64,000 nt of DNA from Eurosta solidaginis (Eukaryota > Arthropoda > Insecta > Diptera > Tephritidae), in assembly GCF_040869045.1 (NCBI RefSeq), contig NC_090320.1, positions 252,774,978-252,838,977 on the forward strand, read 5' to 3'. The notes under the pieces are model-generated. The model was given only the letters and a program-made list of their open reading frames with translations. It did no database searches and was not told the DNA's origin. Made by a program: the position numbers and the translations under genes. Below, piece by piece: positions 34,781-46,061 of the stretch (positions are counted from its first letter, which is position 1; the number at the start of each line of letters is the position of its first letter).

Positions 34781-35274
34781 TCATAAACACATTTCTTCAT
34801 TACTTTTTTTTAATTTTTTTGTTCTTAAGGGACGCTGGTGAATATATTCGTTGAACTCGAGGGATCCATGAGTTAGGTTACCAAATAGTTGTAGGGATAT
34901 TGATTCGAAAACAGGTGGGCGAATGTTACTAATGGTGACTTGGGCCCTATTTCGAAGAAACATTGTATATGTAAATCTTATGGCTATCAGATTTGGTAGT
35001 CGTAAATTTGCAAGTTGTATGGCAACAGTCAACGTTTCTGTATATTCGTTTTTCCAATAAGTATTTCCCGCCCTGAAAGAAGATTGAACACATTGCGCCG
35101 AACCGGGTTGGTTGGGAAGCGACCATTTGAAAAGAACCAGTTGAAATTTGCGGAATGTTGGGTTTTGATTTCCAGAAATCTAAAATATTGACCGAAATAA
35201 TGCATCAGCGCCTCGTCGTAAAAAATGCGATGAAGTCGATACTCTTGAATTCTTGTTGCCAAAATCCCAGCCAA
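34781..35274 (-). pseudogene. Unrecognised protein relic in two overlapping frames
   Basis: Two adjoining minus-strand frames, 35029-35274 (81 residues) and 34781-35032 (83 residues), overlap by four bases. Together they look like one protein of about 165 residues broken by a frameshift. Visible features are HYFGQYFRFLEIKTQ, NWFFSNGRFPTNPVRRN, RLPNLIAIRFTYTMFLRNRA and FGNLTHGSLEFNEYIHQRPL. The amino-acid mix is protein-like rather than repeat-derived. I do not recognise the family. Its position just before a SINE and after a Helitron relic suggests old mobile-element coding sequence. Confidence 0.4.
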
Positions 35275-35340
35275 AAATGATACGAAATTTATGATATCTT
35301 CATCAGAATGCAGTCAGTCAGCAATTTCCATGATTAAATA

Positions 35341-35702
35341 AATAAATAAAATAAATGTAAGGCGCGATAACCTCCGAAGAGATCTAAGGCCGAGCTTCTC
35401 TTCCAATTTGCGTCGTGCTCCTCTTGATTTTCCCTACAAATTGGCCGGACGGGACCTACATGTTTTTTGCCGACTCCGAACGGCATCTGCAAGGCAGATG
35501 AGTTTTCACTGAGAGCTTTTCATGGCAGAAATACACCCGGAGCGCTTGCCAGTCACTGCCGAGGGGCAACCCCGCTTAGAAAAATGTTCTTCTAATTGAA
35601 AAACCTTATTTCTAAAATTTTGATGTTGCTTTGCCCGGGAGTTGAACCCAGGGTATACTGTGTGATAGGCGGAGCACGCTACCATCACACCATGGTGGCC
35701 GC
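35341..35702 (-). mobile_element. tRNA-derived SINE with target duplication
   Basis: Minus strand: GGCCACCATGGTGTGATGGT head, GGTAGCGTGCTCCGCC A-box region, GGGTTCAACTCCCGGG around the B box, then the same body as the SINE at 10807 and an ATTTATTTATTT tail. It is flanked by the 10-bp direct repeat TTCCATGATT at 35326-35335 and 35706-35715. This indicates L1-type target-primed insertion. Confidence 0.9.
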
Positions 35703-37140
35703 CCATTCCATGATTTCCATTCATTGATTTCCATGATTATTTCAACTATATTCATGGTTGTTTCTGAAGAAAAGCAACGCAATTCTATTAAAATGTTGTT
35801 TCTGTGATTTATTTTCCTTTTTGGCCGTTAGTATATACTGTTGTTGTTATTGTTGAGCTCAAGGCCGGATTAAATAAAACGCTTTTATTTTGTTTTTATT
35901 TAATTTATTGTCAATATTTGGACCTCAGTCTGAAGTCATCATCAGGACTGCAAAAAAACAATGCGTATTTATAACAAACATATGCACCGAAAAACATTAA
36001 TTAACATATATCATATCAACACAACTTACATCTTAAGCTGCACTTGCAAGACTAACATTTTACAAAACAATTGTTGTTTCTGTGACACAACAAAGTCACA
36101 CAATATTACTCACCAATTGAAGCATAGCATATACCGAATCCAGATCATTTATTTTTTTTTCACAGTTTTTATGAAAAAAAAAACAAAACAAAACAAATTA
36201 CTTATTTTTTTTCGTTTGGTTTTCACTTGGCAAATGCCGAACGTCAAATTATAATTCTACAAACGTCAATTCCATTGAATAATGTAAAATGGACATAAGC
36301 ACCATCTATTGGTATGAAACGTTGCCGTAGCTTGATGTAATATTTCTCAAAAACCGCTCAACCAAATTCAATCAAACTTTACAAAAACCATCTACATAGT
36401 AGCCCAAAAGTACCATAGAAATTTGGTTGAATTTGATGGAGCGAGTCTCAAGTTATAAAGTAACACCAAAAATGTGCACTTATTTTTATATATGTATATA
36501 GATATTTTTGAGTATGTGGTTTTGTAGCCCGATAAATTTTAGTATAATAATGTGCAAGTTAGAAATAGCTCAACATTTTTCCTGAATTTTCAGAATTTTT
36601 TCGTTGAGGGTGTTGAGCAACTCTCAAAAATTTTCTAGAAACTCTGAAAAAAATTTGAAAATTTTGATGGTTATTTTTGAAATTTGGTTAATTTTCTTTA
36701 CCTTTGAAAAACCTTTGACATTTTTTTTAATGTGGTTTCTGTTAGGGAATTTGCGATATTTTAGATGAAAATTATCAATTAAATTGTGAGCCACTGCATT
36801 TAAGTTTTTTTCAGCATAAAACAAGTGTGTACTTACTTTTGTGAGTAACGTATGTGTATTCAATGCAGAAGTGCCTGCTTTACAATTTGATATTTGGGTT
36901 ATTAATATTTTTCTACATGTGCGGTCTGCATGTATGTAAATATGTAATGAACAATTAAATGCAGTGAAAGTGGAACTAATTCTAAGGCATGTTACACAAT
37001 ATCCAAAGTCAGTCTTTTTGCAAAGAGGTGTGAGCTTTTTTAGCTTTGGTTAGTCGAATAAATTCGTCGCATTTTAAACAGATGAAGATATTCGGCTGAT
37101 ATTGGGAGGAATATGGGCCACTGCCCTAGATCCGGGAAAA
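35703..37140. other. Non-coding; possible Penelope-like end
   Basis: At 35880-35950 the complement reads CAGTCCTGATGATGACTTCA, GACTGAGGTCCAAATATTG and AATAAA. This is reminiscent of the region downstream of some Penelope-like retroelement ORFs, an impression only. The rest is AT-rich with no gene; the frame at 35961-36254 lacks motifs. Confidence 0.3.
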
Positions 37141-37935
37141 GCAAATTAAAATAAAATAAAATAAAATAAAATAAAATAAAATGAAATAAAATAAAATTAA
37201 ATGAAATAAAATGAAATAAAATAAAATGAAATAAAATAAAATAAAATAAAATGAAATAAAATAAGATAAAATGAAATAAAATAAAATAAAATAAAATAAA
37301 ATGAAATAAAATAAAATAAAAAAAAATGAAATAAAATAAAATGAAGTAAAATAAAATGAAACAAAATAAAATCAAATCAAATAAAATAAAAAAAATAAAA
37401 TAAAATGAAATAAAATAAAGTAAAATGAAATGAAGTAAAATAAAATGAAATAAAATTAAATCAAATAAAATAAAATAAAATAAAATAATATAAAATAAAA
37501 TAAAACAAAATAAAATAAAACTAAATAAAATAAGATAAATTGAAATAAAATAAAATAAAATAAAAAATTATATAAAATAAAATAAAATAAAATAAAATAA
37601 AATAAAATAAAATAAAATAAAATAAATTGAAATAAAGTAAAATAAAATGAAACAAAAAATGAAATGAAATTATATAAAATAAAATTAAAATAAAAAAATT
37701 AAAAAAAAAATAAATAAAATAAAACAAGATGTAATAAATAATAATAAATAAAATAAAATAAATCGAAATAAAGTAAAATAAAATGAAATAATATAAAATG
37801 AAATAAAATAAAATGAAATGAAATAATATAAAAGAAAATAAAAGTAAAATAAAATTTAAAAAAATTAAATAAAATAAAACAAGATGTAATAAAATAAAAT
37901 TAATAAAAACAAATAATCTAAACTAAAATAAAATA
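37141..37935. repeat. AAAAT-type microsatellite, ~800 bp
   Basis: Almost continuous TAAAA pentamers with dispersed TGAAA variants. Long Phe/Ile/Leu/Tyr frames on the minus strand (37040-37375, 37521-37727) are artefacts. It abuts directly on the mini-me-like element that starts AACAAGTAAGG at about 37938. Confidence 0.9.
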
Positions 37936-37937
37936 AA

Positions 37938-40900
37938 ACAAGTAAGGCAGGTTAAGTTCGGGTGTAACCGAAAATTACATACTCAGTAGAGAGCTATGGT
38001 GACAACATAAGGGAAAATAACCATGTAGGAAAATGAACTGAGGGAAACCCTGGAATGTGTTTGTATGACATGCGTATCAAATGAAAGGCATTAAAGAGTA
38101 TTTTATGAGGGAGTGGGCCATAGTTCTATAGCTGGATGCCATTTAGGGATATAGCCATAAAGGTGGATCAAGGTTGACTCTAGAATGCGTTTGTACGATA
38201 TGGGTATCAAATTAAAGGTGTTAAAGGGTATTTTAAAAGGGAGTAATCCTTAGTTCCATAGGTGGACGCCGTTTCGAGATATCGCCACAAAGGTGGAATA
38301 GGGGTGACCCTAGAATTTGTTTGTACAATATGGGCATCAAAAGAAAGGTGTTAATAAGTATTTTAAAAAGGAGTAATCCTTAGTCCCATAGGTGGATGCC
38401 GTTTCGAAACATCGCCATAAAGGTGGACCAGGGTTGACTCTAGAATGTGTTTGTACGATATGGGTATCAAATGAAAGTTGTTAGTGAGTATTTTAAAAGG
38501 GAGTAATCCTTAGTTCCATAGGTAGACGCCGTTTCGAGATATCGCCATAAAGGTGGACCAGGGTGACCCCAGAATTTGTTTGTTCAATATGGGTATCAAA
38601 AGAAAGGTGTTAATAAGTATTTTAAAAAGGAGTAATCCTTAGTCCCATAGGTGGATGCCGTTTCGAAACATCGCCATAAAGGTGGACCAGGGTTGACTCT
38701 AGAATGTGTTTGTACGATATGGGTATCAAATGAAAGTTGTTAATGAGTATTTTAAAAGGGAGTAATCCTTAGTTCCATAGGTAGACGCCGTTTCGAGATA
38801 TCGCCATAAAGGTGGACCAGGGTGACCCTAGAATTTGTTTGTTCAATATGGGCATCAAACGAATGGTGTTAATGAGTAGTTTAAAAGGGAGTGGGCCTTA
38901 GTTCTATAGGTGGATGCCGTTTCGAAATATCGCCATAAAGGTGGACCAGGGTTGACTCTAGAATGTGTTTGTACGATATGGGTATCAAATGAAAGTTGTT
39001 AATGAGTATTTTAAAAGGGAGTAATCCTTAGTTCCATAGGTGGACGCCGTTTCGAGATATCGCCACAAAGGTGGAATAGGGGTGACCCTAGAATTTGTTT
39101 GTACAATATGGGCATCAAACGAATGGTGTTAATGAGTATTTTAAAAGGGAGTGGGCCTTAGTTCTATAGGTGGACGCCGTTTCGAAATATCGCCATAAAG
39201 GTGGACCAGGGGTGACTCTAGAATGTGTTTGTACGATATGGGTATCAAATTAAAGGTATTAATGAGGGTTTTAAAAGGCAGTGGTGGTTGTTGTATAGGT
39301 GGTCGCATTTTCGAAATATCGCCATAAAGGTGGACCAGGGGTGACTCTAGAATTTGTTTGTACAATATGGGTATCAAAAGAAAGGTGTTAATGAGTGTTT
39401 TAAAAAGGAGTAATTCTTAGTTCCATAGGTGGACGCCGTTTCGAGATATCGCCATAAAGGTGGGCCAGGGGTGACCGTAGAATTTGTTTGTACAATATGG
39501 GCATCAAACGAAAGGTGTTAATGAGTATTTTAAAAGGGAGTGGGCCTTAGTACTATAGGTGGACGCCGTTTCCAAATATCGCCATAAAGGTGGACCAGGG
39601 GTGACTCTAGAATTTGTTTGTTCAATATGGGTATCAAATTAAAGGTATTAATGAAGGTTTTAAAAGAGAGTGGTGGTTGTTGTATAGGTGGTCGCATTTT
39701 CGAAATATCGCCATAAAGGTGGACCAGGGGTGACTCTAGAATTTGTTTGTACATTATGGGTATCAAACGAAAGGAGTTAATGAGTATTTTAAAAGGGAGT
39801 GGGCCTTAGGTCTATAGGTGGACGCCTTTTCAAGGTATCGCAATAAAGGTGGACCAGGGGTGACTCTACACTTTGTTAGTACGATATGGGTATCAAATGA
39901 AAGGTGTTAGTGAGTATTTTTAAAAAGGAGTGGGCCTTCGTTCATAGGTGTTCGCCTTTTCGAGATATCGCCATACAGGTGGACCAGGGGTGACTTTAGA
40001 ATATGTTTGTACGACATGGGTATCAAATGAAAGGTGTTAATGAGTATTTTAAAAGGGAGTGGGCCTTAGTTCTATAGGTGGACGCCGTTACGAAATATCG
40101 CCATAAGGGTGGACCAGGGGTGACTCTAGAAAGTCTTTGTACGATATGGGTATCAAATTAAAGGTATTAATCAGGGTTTTAAAAGGGAGTGATGATTGTT
40201 GTATAGGTGGGCGCATTTTCGAAATATCGCCATAAAGGTGGACCAGGGTGACTCTAGAATTTGTTTGTAAAATATGGGTATCAAAAGAAAGGTGTTAATG
40301 AGTATTTTAGAAGGGAGTGGGCCTTCGTTTATAGGTGTTCGCCGTTTCGAGATATCGCCATAAAGGTGGGCCAGGGGTGACTCTAGAATTCGTATGTGCA
40401 ATATGGGTATCAAAAGAAAGGAGTTAATGAGTATTTTAAAAGGGAGTGAGCCTTAGTTCTATAGGTGGACGCCTTTTCGAGATATCGCCATAAAGGTGGG
40501 CCAGGGGTGACTCTGGAATGAGTTTGTACGATATGGGTATCAAATTAAAGGTATTAATGAGAGTTTTAAAAGGGAGTGGTGATAGTTGTATATGTGAAGG
40601 CGTTTTCCAGATATCGACCAAAATGTGGACCAGGGTGACCCAGAACATCATCTGTTGGATACCGCTAATTTATTTATATATGTAATACCTGCCAAGATTT
40701 TAAGGGTTTTTTATTTCGCCCTGCAGAACATTTTCATTTTCTTCTACTTAATATGGTAGGTGTCACAACCATTTTATAAAGTTTTTTCTAAAGTTATATT
40801 TCGCTTCAATAAAACGGTCCAATTACCTTACCATGTTTCATCCCTTTTTTCGTATTTGGTATAGAATTATGGCATTTTTTTCATTTTTCGGAATTTTCGA

Positions 40901-41943
40901 TATCGAAAAAGTGGGCGTGGTCATAGTCGAATTTCGTTCATTTTTCATACCAAGATAAAGCGAGTTCAAGTAAGCACGTGAACTAAGTTCATTAAAGATA
41001 TGTCGATTTTTGCTCAAGTTATCGTGTTAACGGCCATGCGGAAGGACAGACGGACGACTGTTTATAAAAACTGGGTGTGGCATTAACCGATTTCACAGAA
41101 AACAGTTATCGTCATAAAATCTATGCCACTACCAAATTTCAAAAGGATTGGTTAATTTTTGTTCGACTTATGGCGTTAAAAGTATCCTAGACAAATTAAA
41201 TGAAAAAGGGCGGAGCCACGCCCATTTTGAAATTTTCTTTTATTTTTGTATTTTGTTGCACTATATTATTACTGGAGTTGAATGTTGACATAATTTACTT
41301 ATATACTGTAAAGATATTAAATTTTTTGTTAAAATTTTACTTAAAAAAAATTTTTTTTAAAAAGTGCGCGTGGTCCTTCTCCGATTTTGCTAATTTTTAT
41401 TAAGCGTTCGTACAGTATTAGGAGTAACGTTCCTGCCAAATTTCATCATGATATCTTCAACGACTGCCAAATTACAGCTTGCAAAACTTTTAAATTACCT
41501 TCTTTTAAAAGTGGGCCGTGCCACGCCCGTTGTCCAAAATTTTACTAATTTTCTATTCTGCGTCATAAGTTCAACTCATCTACCAAGGTTCGTCGCTTTA
41601 TCTCTCTTTTGTAATGAATTATCGCAATTTTTCGGTTTTTCGAAATTTTCGATATCGAAAAAGTGGGCGTGGTTATAGTCCGATATTGTTCATTTTAAAT
41701 GGCGATCTGAGATGAGTGCTAAGGAACCTACATACCAAATTTCATCAAGATACCTCAAAATTTACTCAAGTTATCGTGTTAACGGACGGACGGAGGGACA
41801 TGTCTCAATCAAATTTTTTTTCGATCCTGATTATTTTGATATATGGAAGTCTATATCTATCTCGATTCCTTTATATATGTTCAACCAACCGTTATCCAAT
41901 CAAACTTAATATACTCTGTGAGCTCTGCTCAACTAAGTATAAT
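37938..41943 (+). mobile_element. Mini-me-like element with expanded 130-bp array
   Basis: The 5' end reads AACAAGTAAGGCAGGTTAAG, then the hairpin TTCGGGTGTAACCGAA, then TTACATACTC. The 3' part (40680-41943) has GTGGGCGTGG boxes, CGGACGGACGGAGGGACA (the GTCY microsatellite on the other strand), TTTTCGATCCTGATTATTTT, GAAGTCTATATCTATCTCGA, and GTTATCCAATCAAACTTA. It ends in a decayed ATACTC...GTATAA terminus. The same order of words is seen in the 0.9-kb copy at 62093, which lacks the tandem array. It encodes no protein. Confidence 0.6.
38030..40650. repeat. 130-bp minisatellite, ~20 copies, dimeric order
   Basis: The word AGGTGG after CGCCATAA recurs at 38161, 38291, 38421, 38551, 38680, 38810 and 38939, and so on to about 40640. 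Between 38421 and 39069 two variants alternate. Type A has TTGACTCTAGAATGTGTTTG with GTACGATATGGG. Type B has GTGACCCTAGAATTTGTTTG with TTCAATATGGG. The amplified unit there is therefore a dimer of about 260 bp. Minus-strand frames with ESPLVHLYGDISK are by-products. Confidence 0.9.
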
Positions 41944-42519
41944 AAAAAAAAGTAAAAAAAACTTAAATGAAATGAGCAAAATAAACAAAATAAAGTTAAA
42001 TATCGTTAAATATTATGTAATAAAATTAATTTTTTTACTTTAACCTCATAGTAAAACATTAAGTTTTTATTTGTACAAGTTTGATCTTTTTGGGTCTAGT
42101 TTGATATGAGTGAAAAAATTAGTGTAATGAGCTAGCCTTCTTCTGTTCTTTGCCGACCTACCAATTTAACCGAGCCTTCTTACCAGGATTTTACAGCAGA
42201 TACTTACATACATATATGTGCCTGCAAAATAAGTCTGTTGTACTTACGAGTATTGCTGTTGCATGCTTTTTGTTACTTCTACGCTTGTCGACAAGTAGTC
42301 AAGTTGCTCCCACTGCTGTTGATCCACAATTCAATGTCGTCTACTGAAGTTGGTTCTTTGTACGATTTTTGTTGCAACAAATTGTTATTGCTTTAACTTT
42401 TGCTGTATATTAACCTTAAGGCATTAACACATAGCACCATTTAATTCTGATTACTTAAGTAGATAGTTTGTTTCAAGTTATATGTCGACATAGGTTGACA
42501 ATTTGTGGCGGCTACTTTT
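41944..42519. other. No recognisable gene
   Basis: AT-rich. The frame at 42150-42347 contains one hydrophobic stretch (SVVLTSIAVACFLLLLRLST) but nothing else suggests a gene. Confidence 0.5.
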
Positions 42520-43790
42520 TTGGAACGAGCTTTTTTCCATAAACACGGTTCTTTGTAATTGGGCTCATTTCCTTTTTTGAACCAAATACTTCTTTGGAAC
42601 CCACTAGTTTTTGCAATCAACTACTTTTTGGAACCCTCTCTTTTGTTGTAACCCACTAGTTTTTTCAAACCCACTACTTTTTGGAGTCTACTACTTTTTT
42701 TGAACTCACAACATTTTTGGACTCATTTCAAATCCATTACTCTTTTGGAAAACAGTACTTCTTTGGTAGCCACAATTTTTTTGGAACGTACTACTTTACC
42801 ACTTTGAAGTCCCCTCTTTTAATGCAACCCACTAGTTTTTGCAATCAACTACTTTTTGGAACCCTCTCTTTTGTTGTAACCCACTATTTTTTTCAAACCC
42901 ACTACTTTTTGGGGTCTACTACTTTTTTTGGAACCCACAACATTTTTATAGCCCAAAACCTCTTTCGAATCCATTACTTTTTTCGGAGAGAGTACTTCTT
43001 TAGAAGTCACATCTTTTTTGGAGCCCACACCTTTTTTTGAAGTGTCTTCTTTTAATGAAACCCTCTACTTTTTTCGAATCTACCTCTTTTTTGAATTCAC
43101 TCTTTTTTTGGAAACCACTACTCCTTTTGAACAAACAACATTTTAGGAAGCCAGTACTTCTTTGGAACGGAGTTCCTTTTTGACACCCACTTTTTTTGGA
43201 ACCCAATCTTGCTTGGTATCAGCTGTTATATATTCAGGTTACTTTTATGGACCTGGTCATTTTTTAGAGTCGGTTATTTTTCAAAACTAATCCCTGATTC
43301 AGTTAATTTTATATCCTTGTTATTTTTATACTTTTCGGTCACTTCTATGGAACTGGTTTCATTTTAGGATCGATTATTTGAATTGAACCAATTTTTTTCC
43401 CAACCGGTTAATACCACAGCAATGGTTATTTTTGAGACCGCTTACTTATATAGAACTGGTTACATTTTCGGAGTTATATTTTTAACAACTTACATTCTTA
43501 GAACCAATCACTTTCATGAAACCAGCTATGTCCTTGGATCCAGTTAGGAAGTTTCATAGAATCGGTTGCGTACTTCCATGGAATAATTTAAGATTTTGGG
43601 ACCGACCATTTTTTTTTAATCAGCTGTTTTTATGGAACAACCAATTTAATGTAATGTATAAACTTCTTGGAAACATAAAATTTTTTTTTTAGCAGTTTTC
43701 GAAAGCTTCTTTTATCCGATTGCTTTTTTTGGGACCGATTATTGCTTTCGTACCTTAAACTGCATAAAAATTGCTCAGAAAGCAGTTTGG
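42520..43790. repeat. Degenerate ~20-bp array, ~230-bp longer period
   Basis: Units resemble TTTTTGGAACCCACTAC. A longer block, GGAACCCTCTCTTTTGTTGT followed by AACCCACTA and CACTACTTTTTGG, occurs at about 42630 and again at about 42858, a step of about 229 bp. The unit style (T run, GGAACC, TACT) is like that at 24060-25340. Proteins read from it are Phe/Thr-rich artefacts. Confidence 0.75.
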
Positions 43791-44619
43791 TGTTGTCCCA
43801 AAAATAGTATCGAAGTTATCTGGGAAGATTTCTTGACCTTTTTTGAAGTAATCAAGTAGTGGTTCGGAGATAACCCCGAAACATTGCCTCATATTATTTC
43901 TTAAAAATTAAGGATGCCTTACTGGAAATAAAAATCACAAACTGGATATAAAAAACATTGTTAAAAAAATCTAAAACTAGCTCCAACAATTGAAAAGTTG
44001 TGACGAAGTGAACTCTAAATTGTCCGAAACATTCCATAGAGTGCCTCAACTTTTCACAAATTATCAATATTAAAATCTATACAGGGCTGAAAAAGTTCGT
44101 TGCGAAACAAGGCCTTAATTCTTTACACCGACTCTTAAACTTTAACAAAATGATCATTAGTACTCAGCATTTCATATTTTCCATTTCATACAATCGCTCA
44201 CAAGTTAAATCCGCATTAGCGTGCTATGAATCAAGCCTTTAATAGTAGATTGTAAGCTGCTGCAATAAGTGTAGCTATATTTGGTTTGGCAAAGATGCAT
44301 GTTTGTATTTGTTGGCGAGGCCTTAGAAGTGACGTATATTTATAGGCATCTGATTTTCTTTCACCTAAAGGCGAATGTGGCAAAAGGAAAATTGCACACA
44401 AATGCAAGCACAAAGCTTGATAAGCCAACGAATTATCGACTTTTACACTCATCAATACGTACAAACATACATATGTACATACAAATTATGTTGGCATTGA
44501 GGTAATAAATTTAGGTAACATTGTATATTTCTACTAGCTTATGCTTTAATCAATTAGAGGAACAGATCATATTATTCATTAAATTGAAAAGAATTTTGAG
44601 GATTTCTGATAATTATACA
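43791..44619. other. No recognisable gene
   Basis: AT-rich intergenic-looking DNA. Two opposing short frames at 44231-44505 have no motif. Confidence 0.5.
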
Positions 44620-44900
44620 CCTTCTGTTTCGGTTCGAATCGCTGAACTGTTGAATAAATAACTCCAATATTCAGTATTGCAAAATGGTCTTTATTAGACT
44701 ACTTTGGGAGTAGTACTTCACTTTACAGCTAATAGCGTGTTTAAATCAAACGGATTAGTTTTTCCTCATCTTGCACTGCTTTTTTCTCTCCGTTGCCACG
44801 TTCACGCATTTCTCGTAAGGTCTAGATTTCTCACCAACATGGAACAGTTGTATCGCATACTTGGTTATTTAGCTATATGCGTGTATATGTTTGAGTAACA
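44620..44900 (-). mobile_element. LTR remnant (copy 2)
   Basis: GAACTGTTGAATAAATAACT, CCAATATTCAGTATTGCAAA and ATGGTCTTTATTAGACTA parallel the LTR remnant at 30540-30595 in the same orientation. Later words (GTGTTTAAATCAAACGGATT; TATGCGTGTATATGT) are shared too. It ends where the inverted-repeat element at 44902 starts. Confidence 0.55.
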
Positions 44901-45104
44901 ACCCTGCAAAAAATCATGCGATTAATCCCTAAAGAGATTGATCCCCGATTGATCTCTTTTGTCTACAGTTGGGCATAATTGATCCCCTTTAGTCTCTTTT
45001 GGGTACAGTTGGGATTAGTCAGTTTGAAATCTATGTAGCCCTTTTTAAGATATATTGAAAACAAATCAGCAACGAAATGAGGAAAATATAAAAAATTACA
45101 GGTG

Positions 45105-45182
45105 ATGGAATCGAATTATTTAAGAAAAATTGTTGCGCCCTATACCGAACTTAAATTACTTGTACTTACCGACCACGCTGAA
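45105..45182 (+). CDS. Candidate first exon, weak
   Basis: A 26-codon frame begins at the ATG of TTACAGGTGATGGAATCG and reads MESNYLRKIVAPYTELKLLV. It ends at GAA before a donor-like GTAAGG. It lies in the unique part of the element upstream of the SINE relic. Obvious acceptors near 45454 and 45481 would not keep phase with it, so its link to the downstream exons is doubtful. Confidence 0.25.
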
Positions 45183-45284
45183 GTAAGGGTTAAATTTTCG
45201 GAGAATGTTTTTTTATCCTTTTTGAAAAGTGGGCGAACAACTTACTTCAAACAGATTATGTGGCTTGATTAACTCTTCGATTGT

Positions 45285-45410
45285 GCTTCTGCCATGAAAG
45301 TTTCTCAGCAAAAAATTCATCTGCCTAAGCAGATGCGTTCGGAGTCGGCCAAAAACGTTTAGGATGACCAGTGGGAACAATTAAAAACAACACACCACAT
45401 ATTGGAAGAG
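45285..45410 (+). mobile_element. SINE relic
   Basis: GTGCTTCTGCCATGAAAGTT, CTCAGCAAAAAATTCATCTG, AGCAGATGCGTTCGGAGTCG and TTGGAAGAGAAGC follow the body of the SINE at 10807, diverged and without the tRNA head. Confidence 0.6.
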
Positions 45411-46061
45411 AAGCGGATATTTACCGAGAAAAAACACTATTATTATTATTTTAGTAGAATATATAGGATCATACTCAACAGTAAACTTGGCTGCTTGCGG
45501 GTTAACATAAAAATTGCATGTTCTTTTAAATTTGTACATAATTGTCGTCAGTTAGTTCGTCAGGAAGTACAAAATACACCCGTCGTAAAGTATTTTCCAC
45601 TTTGTGACGTATATAAGATGCAGCAATTGGACGAAAAAATTACATCTTCTAACAGAGATGTATATGTAAGTTAAATGTCAACTTTTAAATACTTTTTAAA
45701 TACCATTCGTGCCTTTTACAGGAATCTACGATTGCATCAATATTATGCAACAATATCAAAAATTTACCACTAATTATAAAAACAGACGTGATAATTGCTT
45801 TGAATTTGGACGGGGCTCACGGCAAAATTGGGCTGAAATCGTTCCCAAACTTGTATAGCGCATTGGCAGGTATTTACATATAACCCCTTATATAAATACA
45901 TTGTTTTTTGAATTTAAACTTTTAAATTTTTAGGAGCTGTGTCTACACTTCCTTTTAAGGGATTAACCCCCGAGGATATGCTCCGAAAAGGATTGCAATT
46001 TGCCAAGTCAAAACATTTTAAGAAGCTTCACCGACAAAAAAAACAGGGGTCACAATTATAA
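45402..46061 (+). CDS. Spliced protein with DUF4806-like C-terminus
   Basis: Three exons can be read. The upstream one is open from 45402 or slightly later and ends at 45665 before GTAAGT. The second is 45722-45869, between ACAG and GGTATTT. The last is 45934-46061 after TTTTTAG. Intron lengths are 56 and 64 nt and phases agree (0 and 1). The joined C-terminal part runs PVVKYFPLCDVYKMQQLDEK, then LNLDGAHGKIGLKSFPNLYS, LPFKGLTPEDMLRKGLQFAK, and a basic KKLHRQKKQ tail. This order (FPL start, G-GK-FK-L core, acidic-then-basic end) resembles the DUF4806 domain of many insect proteins. The match is from memory and modest. The true N-terminus is unknown; the first codons fall in a SINE relic. No catalytic transposase motif is visible. 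Within 45722-46061 there is no lesion. Confidence 0.5.

Noticed and set aside
37040..37727. Phe/Ile/Leu-rich minus-strand frames that look like membrane proteins
   Set aside because: They are translations of the AAAAT microsatellite.
39141..40651. Four similar frames with ESPLVHLYGDISK, looking like a repeat-protein family
   Set aside because: They arise from the 130-bp minisatellite read on the minus strand. There is no start context, and adjacent units fall out of frame.
42681..43206. Long Thr/Phe and Lys/Gly frames on both strands
   Set aside because: Both are translations of the degenerate T-run/GGAACC array.
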